A DNA stretch of 64,000 bases. It comes from Sphingomonadales bacterium (GTDB taxonomy: Bacteria > Pseudomonadota > Alphaproteobacteria > Sphingomonadales > Sphingomonadaceae). This document shows, one piece after another, positions 8,855-16,646 of the stretch. A program made the translations under genes and the position numbers. Each line of letters opens with the position of its first letter. Within the stretch, counting starts at the first letter, position 1. The stretch is from contig JAIXUQ010000084.1 in assembly GCA_027483465.1 (NCBI GenBank), positions 1 through 64,000 of the forward strand, read 5' to 3'. The notes under the pieces were generated by a model. That model was not told the DNA's origin and ran no database searches. It saw only the letters and a program-made list of their open reading frames with translations.

Positions 8855-9466
8855 ATGCTGCTTTATGATTCGATCGGGCCCAATCCCCAGGTGGTGCGCA
8901 TGGCGGCGGCGGAAAAGGGCCTGACCCTGCAGCGCGAGACCATCGACATCAGGGCCGGCCACAACCGCAGCGGCGATTACATCAAGAAGGTGCCGGCCGG
9001 CGGCACCCCGGCGCTGCTGCTGGATGATGGCCGGGTGATTTCCGAGATCACCGTGATCGTGGATTATCTGGAGGAGCTTCACCCCACCCCGGCGATCATC
9101 GGCACCACGCCCGAGGAACGCGCCGAAACCCGCAAATGGGTGCGCATCATCGATCTGGGCTATTGCGAGCCGATGGCCAACGGCTTTCGCGCCACCGAGG
9201 GCCGGCCGATGTTCGAACCGCGCTTCCCGGTGGTTTCGGTGGGCGCCGGCCAGGAATTGAAGGCCATCGCGGCGAAGAAATTGCAGTGGCTGGATGGGCT
9301 GATGGCCGGTGATTTCGTGTGCGGCAGCCGCTTCACGCTGGCCGATATCCTGCTGTTCTGCTTCGTGGAATTCGGTGCCCAGGTGGGCCAGCCGCTGCCC
9401 GGGGGCCTCACCTGGCTGCCGGCGTGGCGGGCGCGGGTGGCAGCGCGGCCCAGCGCGTCAGCCTGA
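8855..9466 (+). CDS. Glutathione S-transferase family protein
   Basis: A 203-residue cytosolic GST. The N-terminal thioredoxin-like domain (MLLYDSIGPNPQVVRMAAAEKGL, then IKKVPAGGTPALLLDDGRVISEI with the cis-Pro and the glutathione-binding E-I region) is followed by an all-helical domain ending in RFTLADILLFCFVEFG. I prefer the ATG at 8855, which has GGGAGAG seven bases upstream, over the GTG at 8849 overlapping the previous stop. The catalytic Ser/Cys position looks like the S in YDSIGPNP. It closes the MFS-oxidoreductase-GST operon, which hints at detoxification or aromatic metabolism, but this is inference. Confidence 0.88.
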   Translation: MLLYDSIGPNPQVVRMAAAEKGLTLQRETIDIRAGHNRSGDYIKKVPAGGTPALLLDDGRVISEITVIVDYLEELHPTPAIIGTTPEERAETRKWVRIIDLGYCEPMANGFRATEGRPMFEPRFPVVSVGAGQELKAIAAKKLQWLDGLMAGDFVCGSRFTLADILLFCFVEFGAQVGQPLPGGLTWLPAWRARVAARPSASA

Positions 9467-9483
9467 GGGCGGGCCCACGACAA

Positions 9484-9540
9484 GGTCCTCCCCCTTTGGG
9501 GGAGGTGCCCGCAGGGCGGAGGGGGCGGCGGATTGGGAGG
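9484..9540. repeat. Hairpin repeat, copy 1 (CCTCCCCC-GGGGGAGG family)
   Basis: CCTCCCCC-ttt-GGGGGAGG (8-bp perfect stem, 9487-9505) is followed by GTGCCCGCAGGGCGGAGGGGGCGGCGG. The same core and flank recur at 36777-36832 and twice at 53033-53175, and a degenerate core at 56027-56039. It lies between two convergent genes (GST and a TPM gene) and probably doubles as a transcription end. Confidence 0.8.
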
Positions 9541-9549
9541 TTCAGCCCC

Positions 9550-10218
9550 TCACAGCTCGATCAGCCCGTCGGGCAGCTCGTTCACATCATCGGCGGCGCG
9601 CGGCAGGTGGCGGGCCAGCACCGCGCCGGCCCGCGCGATGGCGGCCACCATGCCATCGGCGGCACGGCCGGCCTTGATGCCGGCGGTGAGCGCCGCGATG
9701 GTTTCGGCCCATTCATCGGGCGCCACACAGGCGAACACGCCCTCATCGGCGATCACCTCGGCGACATGCTCCGGCTCGTCCACATAGAGCAGCAGCCCGG
9801 TGCGCCCGGCGGTGCGGGTGAGGCCGCGGGCGCGGAACTGGGTCATGGCGGCGGCGTGCACCCGGTCCCGGCGCAGCCCGGCCGGGGTGAGCGCGCGATC
9901 AAGCCGGGCCAGCGCCACCAGCGCCAGCGTGGCGAGGAAGACCAGCGCCTGCACGGCGGCAAAACCCTCGATGGCGTGCAGTTCGCGGTTGGCGGCGTCC
10001 AGCGTGTCCCAATCCGGGAACAGTGCAGACGGCGCCCAGCCGGCCACCACCGCCCCGAACGGCAGCGCCAGTGCCGCCAGGATGGCGACGGCCAGGGCGG
10101 TGTCGTGATAGCGGTGCGCCTGCGTGTTGACGATCACCACGATCTCGCCGGCCGTAGTGGCTTCGGCAGCCCGGATCGCCTCGGCAATGCGGGCACGGTC
10201 CTGATCGCTGAACAGCAT
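9550..10218 (-). CDS. TPM-domain membrane protein (second TPM gene of the LemA operon)
   Basis: A 222-residue protein with a TPM (TLP18.3/Psb32/MOLO-1) domain: the conserved AIRAAEATTAGEIVVIVNTQAH start, two hydrophobic segments (ALAVAILAALALPFGAVVAGW and FAAVQALVFLATLALVALA), then RTAGRTGLLLYVDEPEHVAEVIADEGV. The start is ATG 10218, which overlaps by one base the stop of the upstream TPM gene (TGATG); the Arg-rich N-terminus in the ORF track comes from the Gly-rich end of that gene in another frame. Two TPM genes after lemA are common. Function is not established; envelope maintenance is the usual suggestion. Confidence 0.8.
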   Translation of the reverse strand: MLFSDQDRARIAEAIRAAEATTAGEIVVIVNTQAHRYHDTALAVAILAALALPFGAVVAGWAPSALFPDWDTLDAANRELHAIEGFAAVQALVFLATLALVALARLDRALTPAGLRRDRVHAAAMTQFRARGLTRTAGRTGLLLYVDEPEHVAEVIADEGVFACVAPDEWAETIAALTAGIKAGRAADGMVAAIARAGAVLARHLPRAADDVNELPDGLIEL

Positions 10219-11042
10219 CACCAGCTCCCCGATGCGCCGCCGCCACCGCCGGAACCGCCGCCGCCGGAAAAGCCGCCAAAGCCGCCGCCACCACCGCCGC
10301 CCCAATCGGAGCCGCCACGATTGCTCCAGCTGCCACCCAGATCGGGGCCCCAGATGATCACCGGGCCGCCACCCCGGCCCCAGCGGCGGCCACGCTTGCC
10401 ACGCCGGCTGGCCAGCACCACGAAGGTGACGATGATCGCCAGCCAGACGATCGCGCCCAGGCCGGGGCTGTCATCGCTGGCGGCGCGGCGTCGGCTCAGT
10501 TTCTTCACGGCGGCGGCCTGCTGATCGGGCGGCAACTGCAGCAGGGCGATCAGCTGGTCGGCCCCGGCCTCCACCCCGCCGGCCAGATCGCCGGCCTTCA
10601 AACGCGGCACGATGGCGCCGCGGATGATGCGGCTGGAGACGGCATCGGTCAGCGTGCCTTCCAGGCCATAGCCCACCTCGATGCGCAATTTGCGCTGGGC
10701 CGGCGCGATGATCAGGATGGCGCCGTTGTTCTGGCCCTTCTGGCCGATGGCCCAGTGGCGGATCAGGCCAACGCCATAATCCTCGATCTCATAGCCGCCC
10801 AGATCGGGCACGGTCGCCACCACCAATTGGGTGCCGGTGGTGTCCTCCAGGGTTTTCAGCTTGCCCTCCAGCCGGGTGACGACATCGGCCGGCAGCACGC
10901 CGGCGGCATCGGTGACCCGGCCGGTGAGCGGCGGATAGGCCGGTTCGGCCAGGGCCGGCACCGCCAGTTGCAGGATCAGCAGCAGGGCCGACAGCCAGAA
11001 GGCCAGATTGGCCCAGCGGCGCACATCAGGGGGCGTGTTCAT
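10218..11042 (-). CDS. YgcG-like TPM-domain protein with Gly-rich C-terminus
   Basis: The 274-residue precursor has an N-terminal hydrophobic export segment (LAFWLSALLLILQLAVPALAEP), then a periplasmic TPM domain (PLTGRVTDAAGVLPADVVTRL, TQLVVATVPDLGGYEIEDYGVGLIRHWAIGQ, NGAILIIAPAQRKLRIEVGYGLEGTL), a transmembrane helix near residue 200 and a C-terminal tail almost entirely Gly, Ser and Trp (GGSDWGGGGGG..SGSW). This layout is the standard YgcG/TPM type. It is co-transcribed with lemA upstream and a second TPM gene downstream. Confidence 0.87.
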   Translation of the reverse strand: MNTPPDVRRWANLAFWLSALLLILQLAVPALAEPAYPPLTGRVTDAAGVLPADVVTRLEGKLKTLEDTTGTQLVVATVPDLGGYEIEDYGVGLIRHWAIGQKGQNNGAILIIAPAQRKLRIEVGYGLEGTLTDAVSSRIIRGAIVPRLKAGDLAGGVEAGADQLIALLQLPPDQQAAAVKKLSRRRAASDDSPGLGAIVWLAIIVTFVVLASRRGKRGRRWGRGGGPVIIWGPDLGGSWSNRGGSDWGGGGGGGFGGFSGGGGSGGGGGASGSW

Positions 11043-11071
11043 GGCGCGCCTTTCGCGGCCAGAGGGCGTGA

Positions 11072-11671
11072 TCAGAACTTCACTTCCGGCGCCTTTTCGG
11101 CATTCACCGTCGTGGCCTTGAACGGCGCGATCGGCTGGGCGCCATAGACCACCTTGGCGGTGATCAGCGCCGGGAAGGTGCGGATTTCGGTGTTATAGTC
11201 CTGCACGGCCAGGTTGTAATCGCGCCGGGCCACCGCGATGCGGTTTTCCGTGCCTTCCAGCTGGCTCTGCAGATCGCGGAACTGCTCGTTGGATTTCAGC
11301 TCGGGATATTTCTCCACCGTCATCAGCAGCCGGCCCAGCGACTGGCCAAGCGCGCCCTGCGCCTGTTCGAACTGGGCGAGCTGCGCCGGGTCCGACAGCT
11401 TGGTCGGGTCAACCGTCACCTGCGTGGCGCTGGCGCGGGCCCTGGTCACGCCTTCCAGCACGGCCTGTTCCTGGGCGGCAAAGCCCTTCACCGTGGCGAC
11501 CAGATTGGGGATCAGATCGGCGCGGCGCTGATACTGGTTTTCCACATCGGCCCACTTGGCCTTCACCGCCTCTTCCTTGGCGGGGATGCTGTTCACCCCG
11601 CAGCCCGACAGCAGCAGCGCGCCGCCGGCCAGGGCAAGCAGCGTGGCGGAGCGACGGATCGCGATGGTCAT
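11072..11671 (-). CDS. lemA: LemA family lipoprotein
   Basis: The 199-residue protein starts with a lipoprotein signal and lipobox LLLSGC, followed by the LemA helical domain ([37 protein letters not shown], then [32 protein letters not shown]). I use ATG 11671, which directly precedes the signal peptide; the ORF track adds 21 unlikely residues. LemA proteins are anchored in the cell envelope and their biochemical role is unknown. The gene leads a lemA-TPM-TPM operon and diverges from mscL, with about 110 bases between starts. Confidence 0.9.
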   Translation of the reverse strand: MTIAIRRSATLLALAGGALLLSGCGVNSIPAKEEAVKAKWADVENQYQRRADLIPNLVATVKGFAAQEQAVLEGVTRARASATQVTVDPTKLSDPAQLAQFEQAQGALGQSLGRLLMTVEKYPELKSNEQFRDLQSQLEGTENRIAVARRDYNLAVQDYNTEIRTFPALITAKVVYGAQPIAPFKATTVNAEKAPEVKF

Positions 11672-11783
11672 CTGGAAACTCTCCCGTGGGGCGGCTTGCG
11701 CAGCGCCGCGATTGTGGCAGATTGAGCGCAACACAGAACCAAAGATAGTGCGTGTGTTGGAATTTCAAGGGGGGCAAGGGGCG

Positions 11784-12230
11784 GTGCTGCAGGAATTCAA
11801 GGCGTTCATCGCGCGCGGCAATGTGCTGGATCTGGCCGTGGCGGTGATCATCGGCGGCGCGTTTGGCAGCATTGTCACCGCCTTCACCGAGGATCTGGTG
11901 ATGCCCATCGTGGGCCTGTTCACCGGCGGCATCGATTTCACCAGCCTGTTCGTGGTGCTGGGTGAGATCCCGGCCGATTACAAGGGCAGCCCCAGCGATT
12001 ACGAGGCGCTGAAAAAGGCCGGCGTTGCCCTGTTCGGCTATGGCAAGTTCCTCACCGCGCTGATCAATTTCCTGATCATCGCCTTTGTCATCTTCGTGAT
12101 GGTGAAGGCCGCCAACAAGGCCATGCCGCCGCCGGCCGCGGCCCCGGCCCCGGCCGAACCGCCGCCACCCACCCCGGCCGAAGTGCTGCTGGCCGAAATC
12201 CGCGACGAGCTGCGCAAGGCCCGCGGGTGA
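11784..12230 (+). CDS. mscL: Large-conductance mechanosensitive channel MscL
   Basis: MscL opens under membrane tension to release solutes during osmotic downshock. The product is 148 residues: N-terminal amphipathic helix [29 protein letters not shown] (TM1 pore helix), periplasmic loop with [11 protein letters not shown]2 ([19 protein letters not shown]) and a cytoplasmic helix [12 protein letters not shown] after a Pro/Ala linker. The track's long N-terminus is not plausible. I place the start at GTG 11784, preceded by an AAGGGG ribosome-binding stretch; GTG or TTG a few codons upstream are alternatives. The next gene overlaps by GTGA. Confidence 0.93.
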   Translation: MLQEFKAFIARGNVLDLAVAVIIGGAFGSIVTAFTEDLVMPIVGLFTGGIDFTSLFVVLGEIPADYKGSPSDYEALKKAGVALFGYGKFLTALINFLIIAFVIFVMVKAANKAMPPPAAAPAPAEPPPPTPAEVLLAEIRDELRKARG

Positions 12231-13033
12231 ACGCCGCCGGCCTGATCAACCAGCTCGCCGGGCTGCTTGATCAGCTGTCGCTGCTGGCGATCCCGGCGGT
12301 GCTGCTGCTGCTGTTCCTGGCGGCCGCCGAGATCGGCTTTGCCTGCCACCGCCGCTTTGGCGGCCGCCATGATGGCAGCGAGGATGAAAAGCAGGTGCTG
12401 TCCACCGCGCTGCTGGTGCTGGCGCTTCTGCTGGGCTTCACCTTCTCGATGGCGCTGGAACGCTATGACGAGCGCCGCCAGCTGGTGGTGCAGGAAGCCA
12501 ACGACATCGGCACCGCCTGGCTGCGCGCCGGGCTGGTGCCGGGGCCAACCGGGCCGGCGCTGCAGAATGCGCTGCGCGATTATGCCGGCCTGCGCCAGAC
12601 CAGCCCGCTGCCCAGCGAAACCGCGAAACTGGCCGCTGCCGCCGCCCAGCGCAACCGGGTGTGGGCGCTGGCCGCCCAGGCCCAGGCCGGGCTTGACGGG
12701 GCGCGCGCCGCCAGCCTGATCAGCGCGGTCAACGCCGTGCTGGATACCGGCACCCAACGCGAAAAGGCGGTGGCCGCCCGCGTGCCCGGCGAGGTGATGC
12801 TGCTGCTGGTGCTGTTCAGCCTCGTCACCTGCTTCCTGCACGGCTATGTGCTCGCCGCCCACGGCAATGATCATCACCGCGTGGCATCGGGCATATTGTT
12901 CCTGCTGATGGGCCTCACCATCATGCTGATCCTCGATCTGGATCGGCCCAGCAACGGCGCCATCCTGGTTGACCAGTCGGCGATGCAGGCGCTGGTGGCG
13001 GGTCTTGCACCGGTGCCCCCGGCTGGGCCATGA
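12227..13033 (+). CDS. Bestrophin-like DUF4239 membrane protein
   Basis: A 268-residue membrane protein with hydrophobic segments near residues 20-38, 62-78, 193-212 and 222-242. The stretch [34 protein letters not shown] is characteristic of the DUF4239 'bestrophin-like' family, whose function is unknown. The GTG start overlaps the mscL stop by four bases (GTGA), so it is translationally coupled to mscL, suggesting a membrane or osmotic-stress role. The domain is placed from motif memory, not from a search. Confidence 0.72.
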   Translation: MNAAGLINQLAGLLDQLSLLAIPAVLLLLFLAAAEIGFACHRRFGGRHDGSEDEKQVLSTALLVLALLLGFTFSMALERYDERRQLVVQEANDIGTAWLRAGLVPGPTGPALQNALRDYAGLRQTSPLPSETAKLAAAAAQRNRVWALAAQAQAGLDGARAASLISAVNAVLDTGTQREKAVAARVPGEVMLLLVLFSLVTCFLHGYVLAAHGNDHHRVASGILFLLMGLTIMLILDLDRPSNGAILVDQSAMQALVAGLAPVPPAGP

Positions 13034-13039
13034 AGGGCC

Positions 13040-13498
13040 ATGCGCCCGCCCCTGCCCGCCCTGCTGATCATGGCCGCCCTTGCCACTGCCGGTTGTGCCG
13101 ATGAACGGCGGCAACTGGGCCAGGCGCTTTCGGGCAAGCCGCCGGTGATCAACGGCAGCCTGGTGGGCCGCTGGGCCATCGCCGATCTGAACGGCGGCGG
13201 GCCGGTGGCCGGCGCGCTGCTGGAATTTGCCGATGGCGGCCAGATCAGCGGCAGCGCCGGCTGCAACCGCATCACCGGCCGCTGGCAGGCCGGCAGCGAT
13301 GGCAGCCTGGGCATCGGGCCGCTGGCCACCACGCGGCGGGCCTGCGAGGAACCGGGCATGGGCATCGAGGATCGCGTGCTGGCGCTGCTGGGCGCGGTGC
13401 GGCGGGTGGAGCATGACGGGCGCGGCAATGCCGCGCTGGTGGCACCCGATGGCCGGCGTCTGCGCCTGATCCCGGCCCTGCCCGAACCGCCGCGCTGA
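13040..13498 (+). CDS. META-domain (HslJ-like) lipoprotein
   Basis: The 152-residue precursor has a lipoprotein signal (LLIMAALATAGC, lipobox ATAGC) and a META/HslJ domain: LVGRWAIADLNG, ALLEFADGGQISGSAGCNRITGRW, then PLATTRRACEEPGMGIEDRVLALLGAV. The GxxGCNR motif is diagnostic. HslJ-type proteins are heat-inducible envelope proteins of unknown biochemistry. It follows the DUF4239 gene by six bases and is probably the last gene of the mscL operon. It converges on the Rrf2 regulator gene with only eight bases between stops. Confidence 0.85.
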   Translation: MRPPLPALLIMAALATAGCADERRQLGQALSGKPPVINGSLVGRWAIADLNGGGPVAGALLEFADGGQISGSAGCNRITGRWQAGSDGSLGIGPLATTRRACEEPGMGIEDRVLALLGAVRRVEHDGRGNAALVAPDGRRLRLIPALPEPPR

Positions 13499-13506
13499 AG
13501 CGTCGT

Positions 13507-13932
13507 TCAGGCCGCCAGCCGGTCGAGCGAGAGATCAGCCAGGCTGGTGGTATCAAGGATATTGGCGGTCTGTTCGCGCACCACCAGCATCACCTTGCGG
13601 ATCACGCAGGTGGTTTCCTCGAAACAATCGGTGCAGCGCTGATAGGCCGAAACCGACACGCAGGGCACCAGCGCCAGCGGCCCTTCGATCAGGCGGATGA
13701 TCTCGCCGAAACTGATCTGGCTGGCCGGGCGGGCGAGGCGATAGCCGCCCATCTTGCCGCGATAGCTGGTGACCACGCCGCCATTCTTGAGATCGAGCAG
13801 GATCGCTTCGAGGAATTTGCGCGGCAATTTCTGATCGGCGGCGATGGTGGAAATCGGCACCGGCGCCATGCTGCCCGAACGGGCAATGAAGATGAGCGCG
13901 CGCAGCGCATAGCGGGATCGCTGGGTCAACAT
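13507..13932 (-). CDS. Rrf2 family transcriptional regulator with four-Cys cluster region
   Basis: A 141-residue DNA-binding protein. The winged helix is MLTQRSRYALRALIFIAR..PISTIAADQKLPRKFLEAILLDLKNGGVV.S.RGKMGGYRLARP, classic for Rrf2. Cys91, Cys100, Cys103 and Cys109 follow (VPCVSVSAYQRCTDCFEETTC). IscR, NsrR and RirA use three Cys here to bind an Fe-S cluster; the spacing differs in this protein and there is a fourth Cys, so it probably senses iron, sulfur or redox but the exact subgroup is uncertain. I start it at the ATG giving MLTQRSRY. Palindromes 70-125 bases upstream are probable operators. Confidence 0.86.
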   Translation of the reverse strand: MLTQRSRYALRALIFIARSGSMAPVPISTIAADQKLPRKFLEAILLDLKNGGVVTSYRGKMGGYRLARPASQISFGEIIRLIEGPLALVPCVSVSAYQRCTDCFEETTCVIRKVMLVVREQTANILDTTSLADLSLDRLAA

Positions 13933-14003
13933 GGTCGGTGCTTTTCCTATGCACCAGCAAGGGATTGGTGCCAAGCCCGATCAGCAGGCCGGCAGCTGCG
14001 CAT

Positions 14004-14057
14004 AATTTCCCGCAAATTGGGAAATTTCCCCAAAATTCATGATCAGGAAATTTCCTG
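14004..14057. promoter_or_regulatory. Paired GGAAATTTCC palindromes between rrf2 and urcA
   Basis: GGGAAATTTCCC (14019-14030, perfect 12-mer) and CAGGAAATTTCCTG (14044-14057, perfect 14-mer) have centres 26 bases apart, and AATTTCCC at 14004-14011 makes a further inverted repeat with the first. This AT-rich patch is unusual in the GC-rich window. Its location upstream of a divergent Rrf2 gene suggests an autoregulatory operator that may also serve the urcA gene. Confidence 0.6.
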
Positions 14058-14215
14058 CGTCATGCCGTTGTAACACGCCGGTACAGGCAAGTGTTTGATT
14101 TTATTGAAAAGGGAAAAATCAGCGGGGCTGGCATGGCAGTTGGCACGGCGGTTGCAAAGCTGTTGGCATCGGCAGCCGGATAGGCCGGCAGCCGAAACAG
14201 ATACGAGGTCCCCCA

Positions 14216-14572
14216 ATGTTCACCACCGTCAAGAACCTGTCCCGCAACCTGGTCGGCGCTGCCGGCACCCTGTTGTTCGCTGGCCTGTGCATCACCGGCG
14301 CCACCGCCCCGGCCAACGCCCAGATCGCCTACAGCGTGAACGCCAGCGGCCACCGCGTTGCCCATGTGTCCTATGCCGATCTGGATCTGGCGAGCAAGGC
14401 CGGCCAGAACCGCCTGGAGAACCGCCTGCGCACCGCCTCCAAGCAGGTCTGCCATGGCAGCGCCAACGATCCCTGGGCCGTGGCCGAGGAATATCGCTGC
14501 TATCAGGAAACCCTGAAGGCCACCCGTTCGGCCACCATCGCCGCCATCGAAGCCGAGAAGATCGGCGGCTGA
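14216..14572 (+). CDS. UrcA family secreted protein
   Basis: The 118-residue precursor has a signal peptide ending at ANAQ, followed by the UrcA pattern: VSYADLDLASKAGQNRLENRLRTASKQVC, a short insert and a second Cys in EYRCYQETL. The two Cys are probably disulfide-bonded in the periplasm. UrcA proteins are frequent in Sphingomonadales and Caulobacterales, and their function is unknown. GAGG precedes the ATG by seven bases. A second, diverged UrcA protein is encoded in the leu region. The upstream region shared with the Rrf2 gene carries strong palindromes. Confidence 0.82.
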   Translation: MFTTVKNLSRNLVGAAGTLLFAGLCITGATAPANAQIAYSVNASGHRVAHVSYADLDLASKAGQNRLENRLRTASKQVCHGSANDPWAVAEEYRCYQETLKATRSATIAAIEAEKIGG

Positions 14573-14649
14573 TCGGCTGACCCGCACGACATGGCTGGCT
14601 TGGGCCATTGGGCAGGGGCTGGGGCCGCCTCTGCCAGCCACGGGCCAAG

Positions 14650-14681
14650 GTGGTGGGGTTGATGCCCCCCAACCCCACCAC
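14650..14681 (+). terminator. 12-bp hairpin downstream of urcA
   Basis: GTGGTGGGGTTG pairs perfectly with CAACCCCACCAC around an 8-base loop, starting 77 bases after the urcA stop. No T-run follows, so its role as a terminator is tentative. Confidence 0.45.
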
Positions 14682-14793
14682 TGAGGCCCAAATCACCGCC
14701 GCTTCGCTGCCCGCCCCCGGCAGCCCGCGGCCGGCAGGCCCCCAGGTTCACTTTGGTGCTGTCCCACCCGCCCCCTCGGGACACACCATTCCG

Positions 14794-14836
14794 GTGCCGC
14801 CCGGCGTTTCACCACGCCGGGCGGCACTTTCCTTTT
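14794..14836 (+). terminator. Intrinsic terminator upstream of the P1 peptidase gene
   Basis: GTGCCGCCCGGCGT and ACGCCGGGCGGCAC form a perfect 14-bp stem with a 6-base loop, followed by TTTCCTTTT. This is the best-formed intrinsic terminator in this part of the window. It ends any transcript coming from urcA or from the roughly 200-base non-coding stretch before it. That stretch (14573-14793) otherwise shows only the hairpin at 14650. Confidence 0.75.
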
Positions 14837-14861
14837 GGCCGCAAGCCGGCATGATGCGGCG

Positions 14862-15977
14862 ATGCGCATCATTCTCCCCTTCGTCCTGCTCGCCCTCCTC
14901 GCCGCGCCGGCCATTGCCGCCCCGGCGCGCGATCTGGGCATCGCGCCCGGCCCGCTGCCAACGGGGCCGCTGAACGCCATCACCGATGTGCCCGGCGTGC
15001 TGGTGGGGCAGGTGACGATCAACCGCGGCGAGACGATCCGCACCGGGGTGACGGCGATCCTGCCGCACGGCGGCAATATCTTTGCCGACAAGGTGCCAGC
15101 CGCGATCGTGGTGGCCAATGGCTTTGGCAAGCTGATGGGGCTTTCCCAGGTGCAGGAACTGGGCGAGATCGAAACCCCGATCCTGCTCACCAACACGCTG
15201 AACGTGGCCGAGGCCGCCAGCGCCATCATCACCCACACGCTGGGCCAGGCCGGCAACGAGGCGGTGCGATCGGTGAACGCCGTGGTGGGCGAAACCAATG
15301 ACGGCGGGCTGAACGATATCCGCGCCCGCGCCGTGACGCCGGCCGATGTGCTGGCCGCCATCCGCGGCGCCAGCGCCGGCCCGGTGGCGCAGGGCGCGGT
15401 GGGCGCCGGGCGCGGCACCATCGCCTTTGGCTGGAAGGGCGGCATCGGCACCGCCTCGCGCCGGCTGCCCGATGGCAGCACCCTGGGCGTATTGGTGCAG
15501 AGCAATTATGGCGGGCGGCTGATCCTGGCCGGGGTGCCGGTGCCACCACCGCCACAGAACCAAGCCATGCCGGCGCGGCCGGCGGGGGCCGATGGCTCGA
15601 TCATGATCGTGCTGGCCACCGATGCGCCGGTGGGTGATCGCAACCTGAAACGGTTGGCGCTGCGCGCCATGGCCGGGCTGGCGCGCACCGGTTCGGCCTT
15701 TTCCAACGGCTCGGGCGATTATGCCATCGCCTTTTCGGTGCACCCCGATCTGCGCCGCACCCCGGCGCGGCGGGCGGCCACCACCGCCTGGCCCGAACTG
15801 GGCAACGAGGCGATGACCCCGCTGTTCATCGCCGCCGCCGATGCGACCGAGGAGGCGATCGCCAACAGCCTGCTTGCCGCCGAGGATGTGGAAAGCCGCG
15901 ATCCCGCCACCGGCCAGCTGCGCCGCGTGCCGGCGCTGCCGGCCGATCTGGTCAGGCGGCTTCTGGGCCGGCGCTGA
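14862..15977 (+). CDS. Secreted P1 family peptidase (DmpA / L-aminopeptidase D-esterase type)
   Basis: An exported 371-residue precursor of the DmpA/BapA family, which self-cleaves into two chains and removes N-terminal residues from peptides, sometimes D- or beta-amino acids. After the signal peptide (MRIILPFVLLALLAAPAIAA) come NAITDVPGVLVGQVTI, TILLTNTLNVAEAASA and KGGIGTASR. The predicted self-cleavage site is Gly-Ser246 in DGSIMIVLATDAP, matching Gly249-Ser250 of DmpA, with Ser as the nucleophile. I use ATG 14862, which exposes the signal. It converges on a TetR gene whose stop codon directly abuts its own. Confidence 0.88.
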   Translation: MRIILPFVLLALLAAPAIAAPARDLGIAPGPLPTGPLNAITDVPGVLVGQVTINRGETIRTGVTAILPHGGNIFADKVPAAIVVANGFGKLMGLSQVQELGEIETPILLTNTLNVAEAASAIITHTLGQAGNEAVRSVNAVVGETNDGGLNDIRARAVTPADVLAAIRGASAGPVAQGAVGAGRGTIAFGWKGGIGTASRRLPDGSTLGVLVQSNYGGRLILAGVPVPPPPQNQAMPARPAGADGSIMIVLATDAPVGDRNLKRLALRAMAGLARTGSAFSNGSGDYAIAFSVHPDLRRTPARRAATTAWPELGNEAMTPLFIAAADATEEAIANSLLAAEDVESRDPATGQLRRVPALPADLVRRLLGRR

Positions 15978-16577
15978 TCACAGCGCGCCCCAGCCAGCGA
16001 GCAGGGCGGCGGCGCCATCGGCGGCCAGCGTTTCGACATCGGCCAGATAGGCATCATTGGCCAGCGTGGCGATGCCGTGCACCAGCGCCCAGATGATCTG
16101 GCCGGCCTGCGCCGGATCGGTGCCGCGCAGCCGGCCGGCGGCGGCGAGTTCGGCCAGCATCGCCGCCAGGCTTTCGCCCGGCCGGGCGGCGGCGCGGGCC
16201 AGTTCGGGATGGGCGGCGCGATCGGCCAGCGCCGGGCTTTTCATCAGACGGTAGAGCGCCGGATGTTCGGCGGCAAAGCGCACATAGGCGATGCTGCCGG
16301 CAACGATGCGCCGGGCGGGATCGCCGGGCGCCGTGCTGAGCGCCGCCATTTTCTCGCTGTACAGCTGGGCAAAGCCCTCGGCGGCCACCGCGGCGACCAG
16401 CGCCGCCCGGTCCTTGAAGTGATGATAGGGCGCCATCGCCGAAACGCCGGTGGCGGCGGCCACGCCGCGCAGGGTCAGCGCCTCGGGCCCGTCCCGCTCG
16501 ACGATGGCGCGGGCGGCGCTGACGAGGGCGGCCTTCAGATCGCCGCCATAATGCCAGGCTGATTCGGCTTTCACCAC
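15978..16577 (-). CDS. TetR family repressor
   Basis: A 199-residue regulator with an N-terminal TetR helix-turn-helix (ALVSAARAIVERDGPEALTLRGVAAATGVSAMAPYHHFKDRAALVAAVA) and a C-terminal ligand domain resembling the WHG type. The start is GTG. It diverges from an SDR gene, and the 69 bases between them hold an 11-bp inverted repeat that fits a TetR operator, so it probably represses the SDR gene and itself. The ligand is unknown but likely relates to the SDR substrate. Confidence 0.9.
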   Translation of the reverse strand: MVKAESAWHYGGDLKAALVSAARAIVERDGPEALTLRGVAAATGVSAMAPYHHFKDRAALVAAVAAEGFAQLYSEKMAALSTAPGDPARRIVAGSIAYVRFAAEHPALYRLMKSPALADRAAHPELARAAARPGESLAAMLAELAAAGRLRGTDPAQAGQIIWALVHGIATLANDAYLADVETLAADGAAALLAGWGAL

Positions 16578-16613
16578 CCGTGTCTATCTTGACCGGCGGC
16601 GGCGTGCAATTTA

Positions 16614-16636
16614 TACAGCGTAAAGTTTACACTGTA
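16614..16636. promoter_or_regulatory. TetR operator between tetR and SDR genes
   Basis: TACAGCGTAAA-G-TTTACACTGTA is an 11-bp inverted repeat with one mismatch around a central G. It abuts the AAGGA ribosome-binding site of the SDR gene and lies 37 bases from the tetR start, in the only AT-rich patch of the intergenic region. Confidence 0.78.
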
Positions 16637-16646
16637 AGGATTGGCG

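Noticed and set aside
9319-10524. A 401-residue plus-strand ORF across the GST end and TPM genes
   Set aside because: It crosses a GST stop region, a hairpin repeat and the reverse strand of the TPM genes, and ends in Pro-rich sequence that is the complement of the Gly-rich tail.
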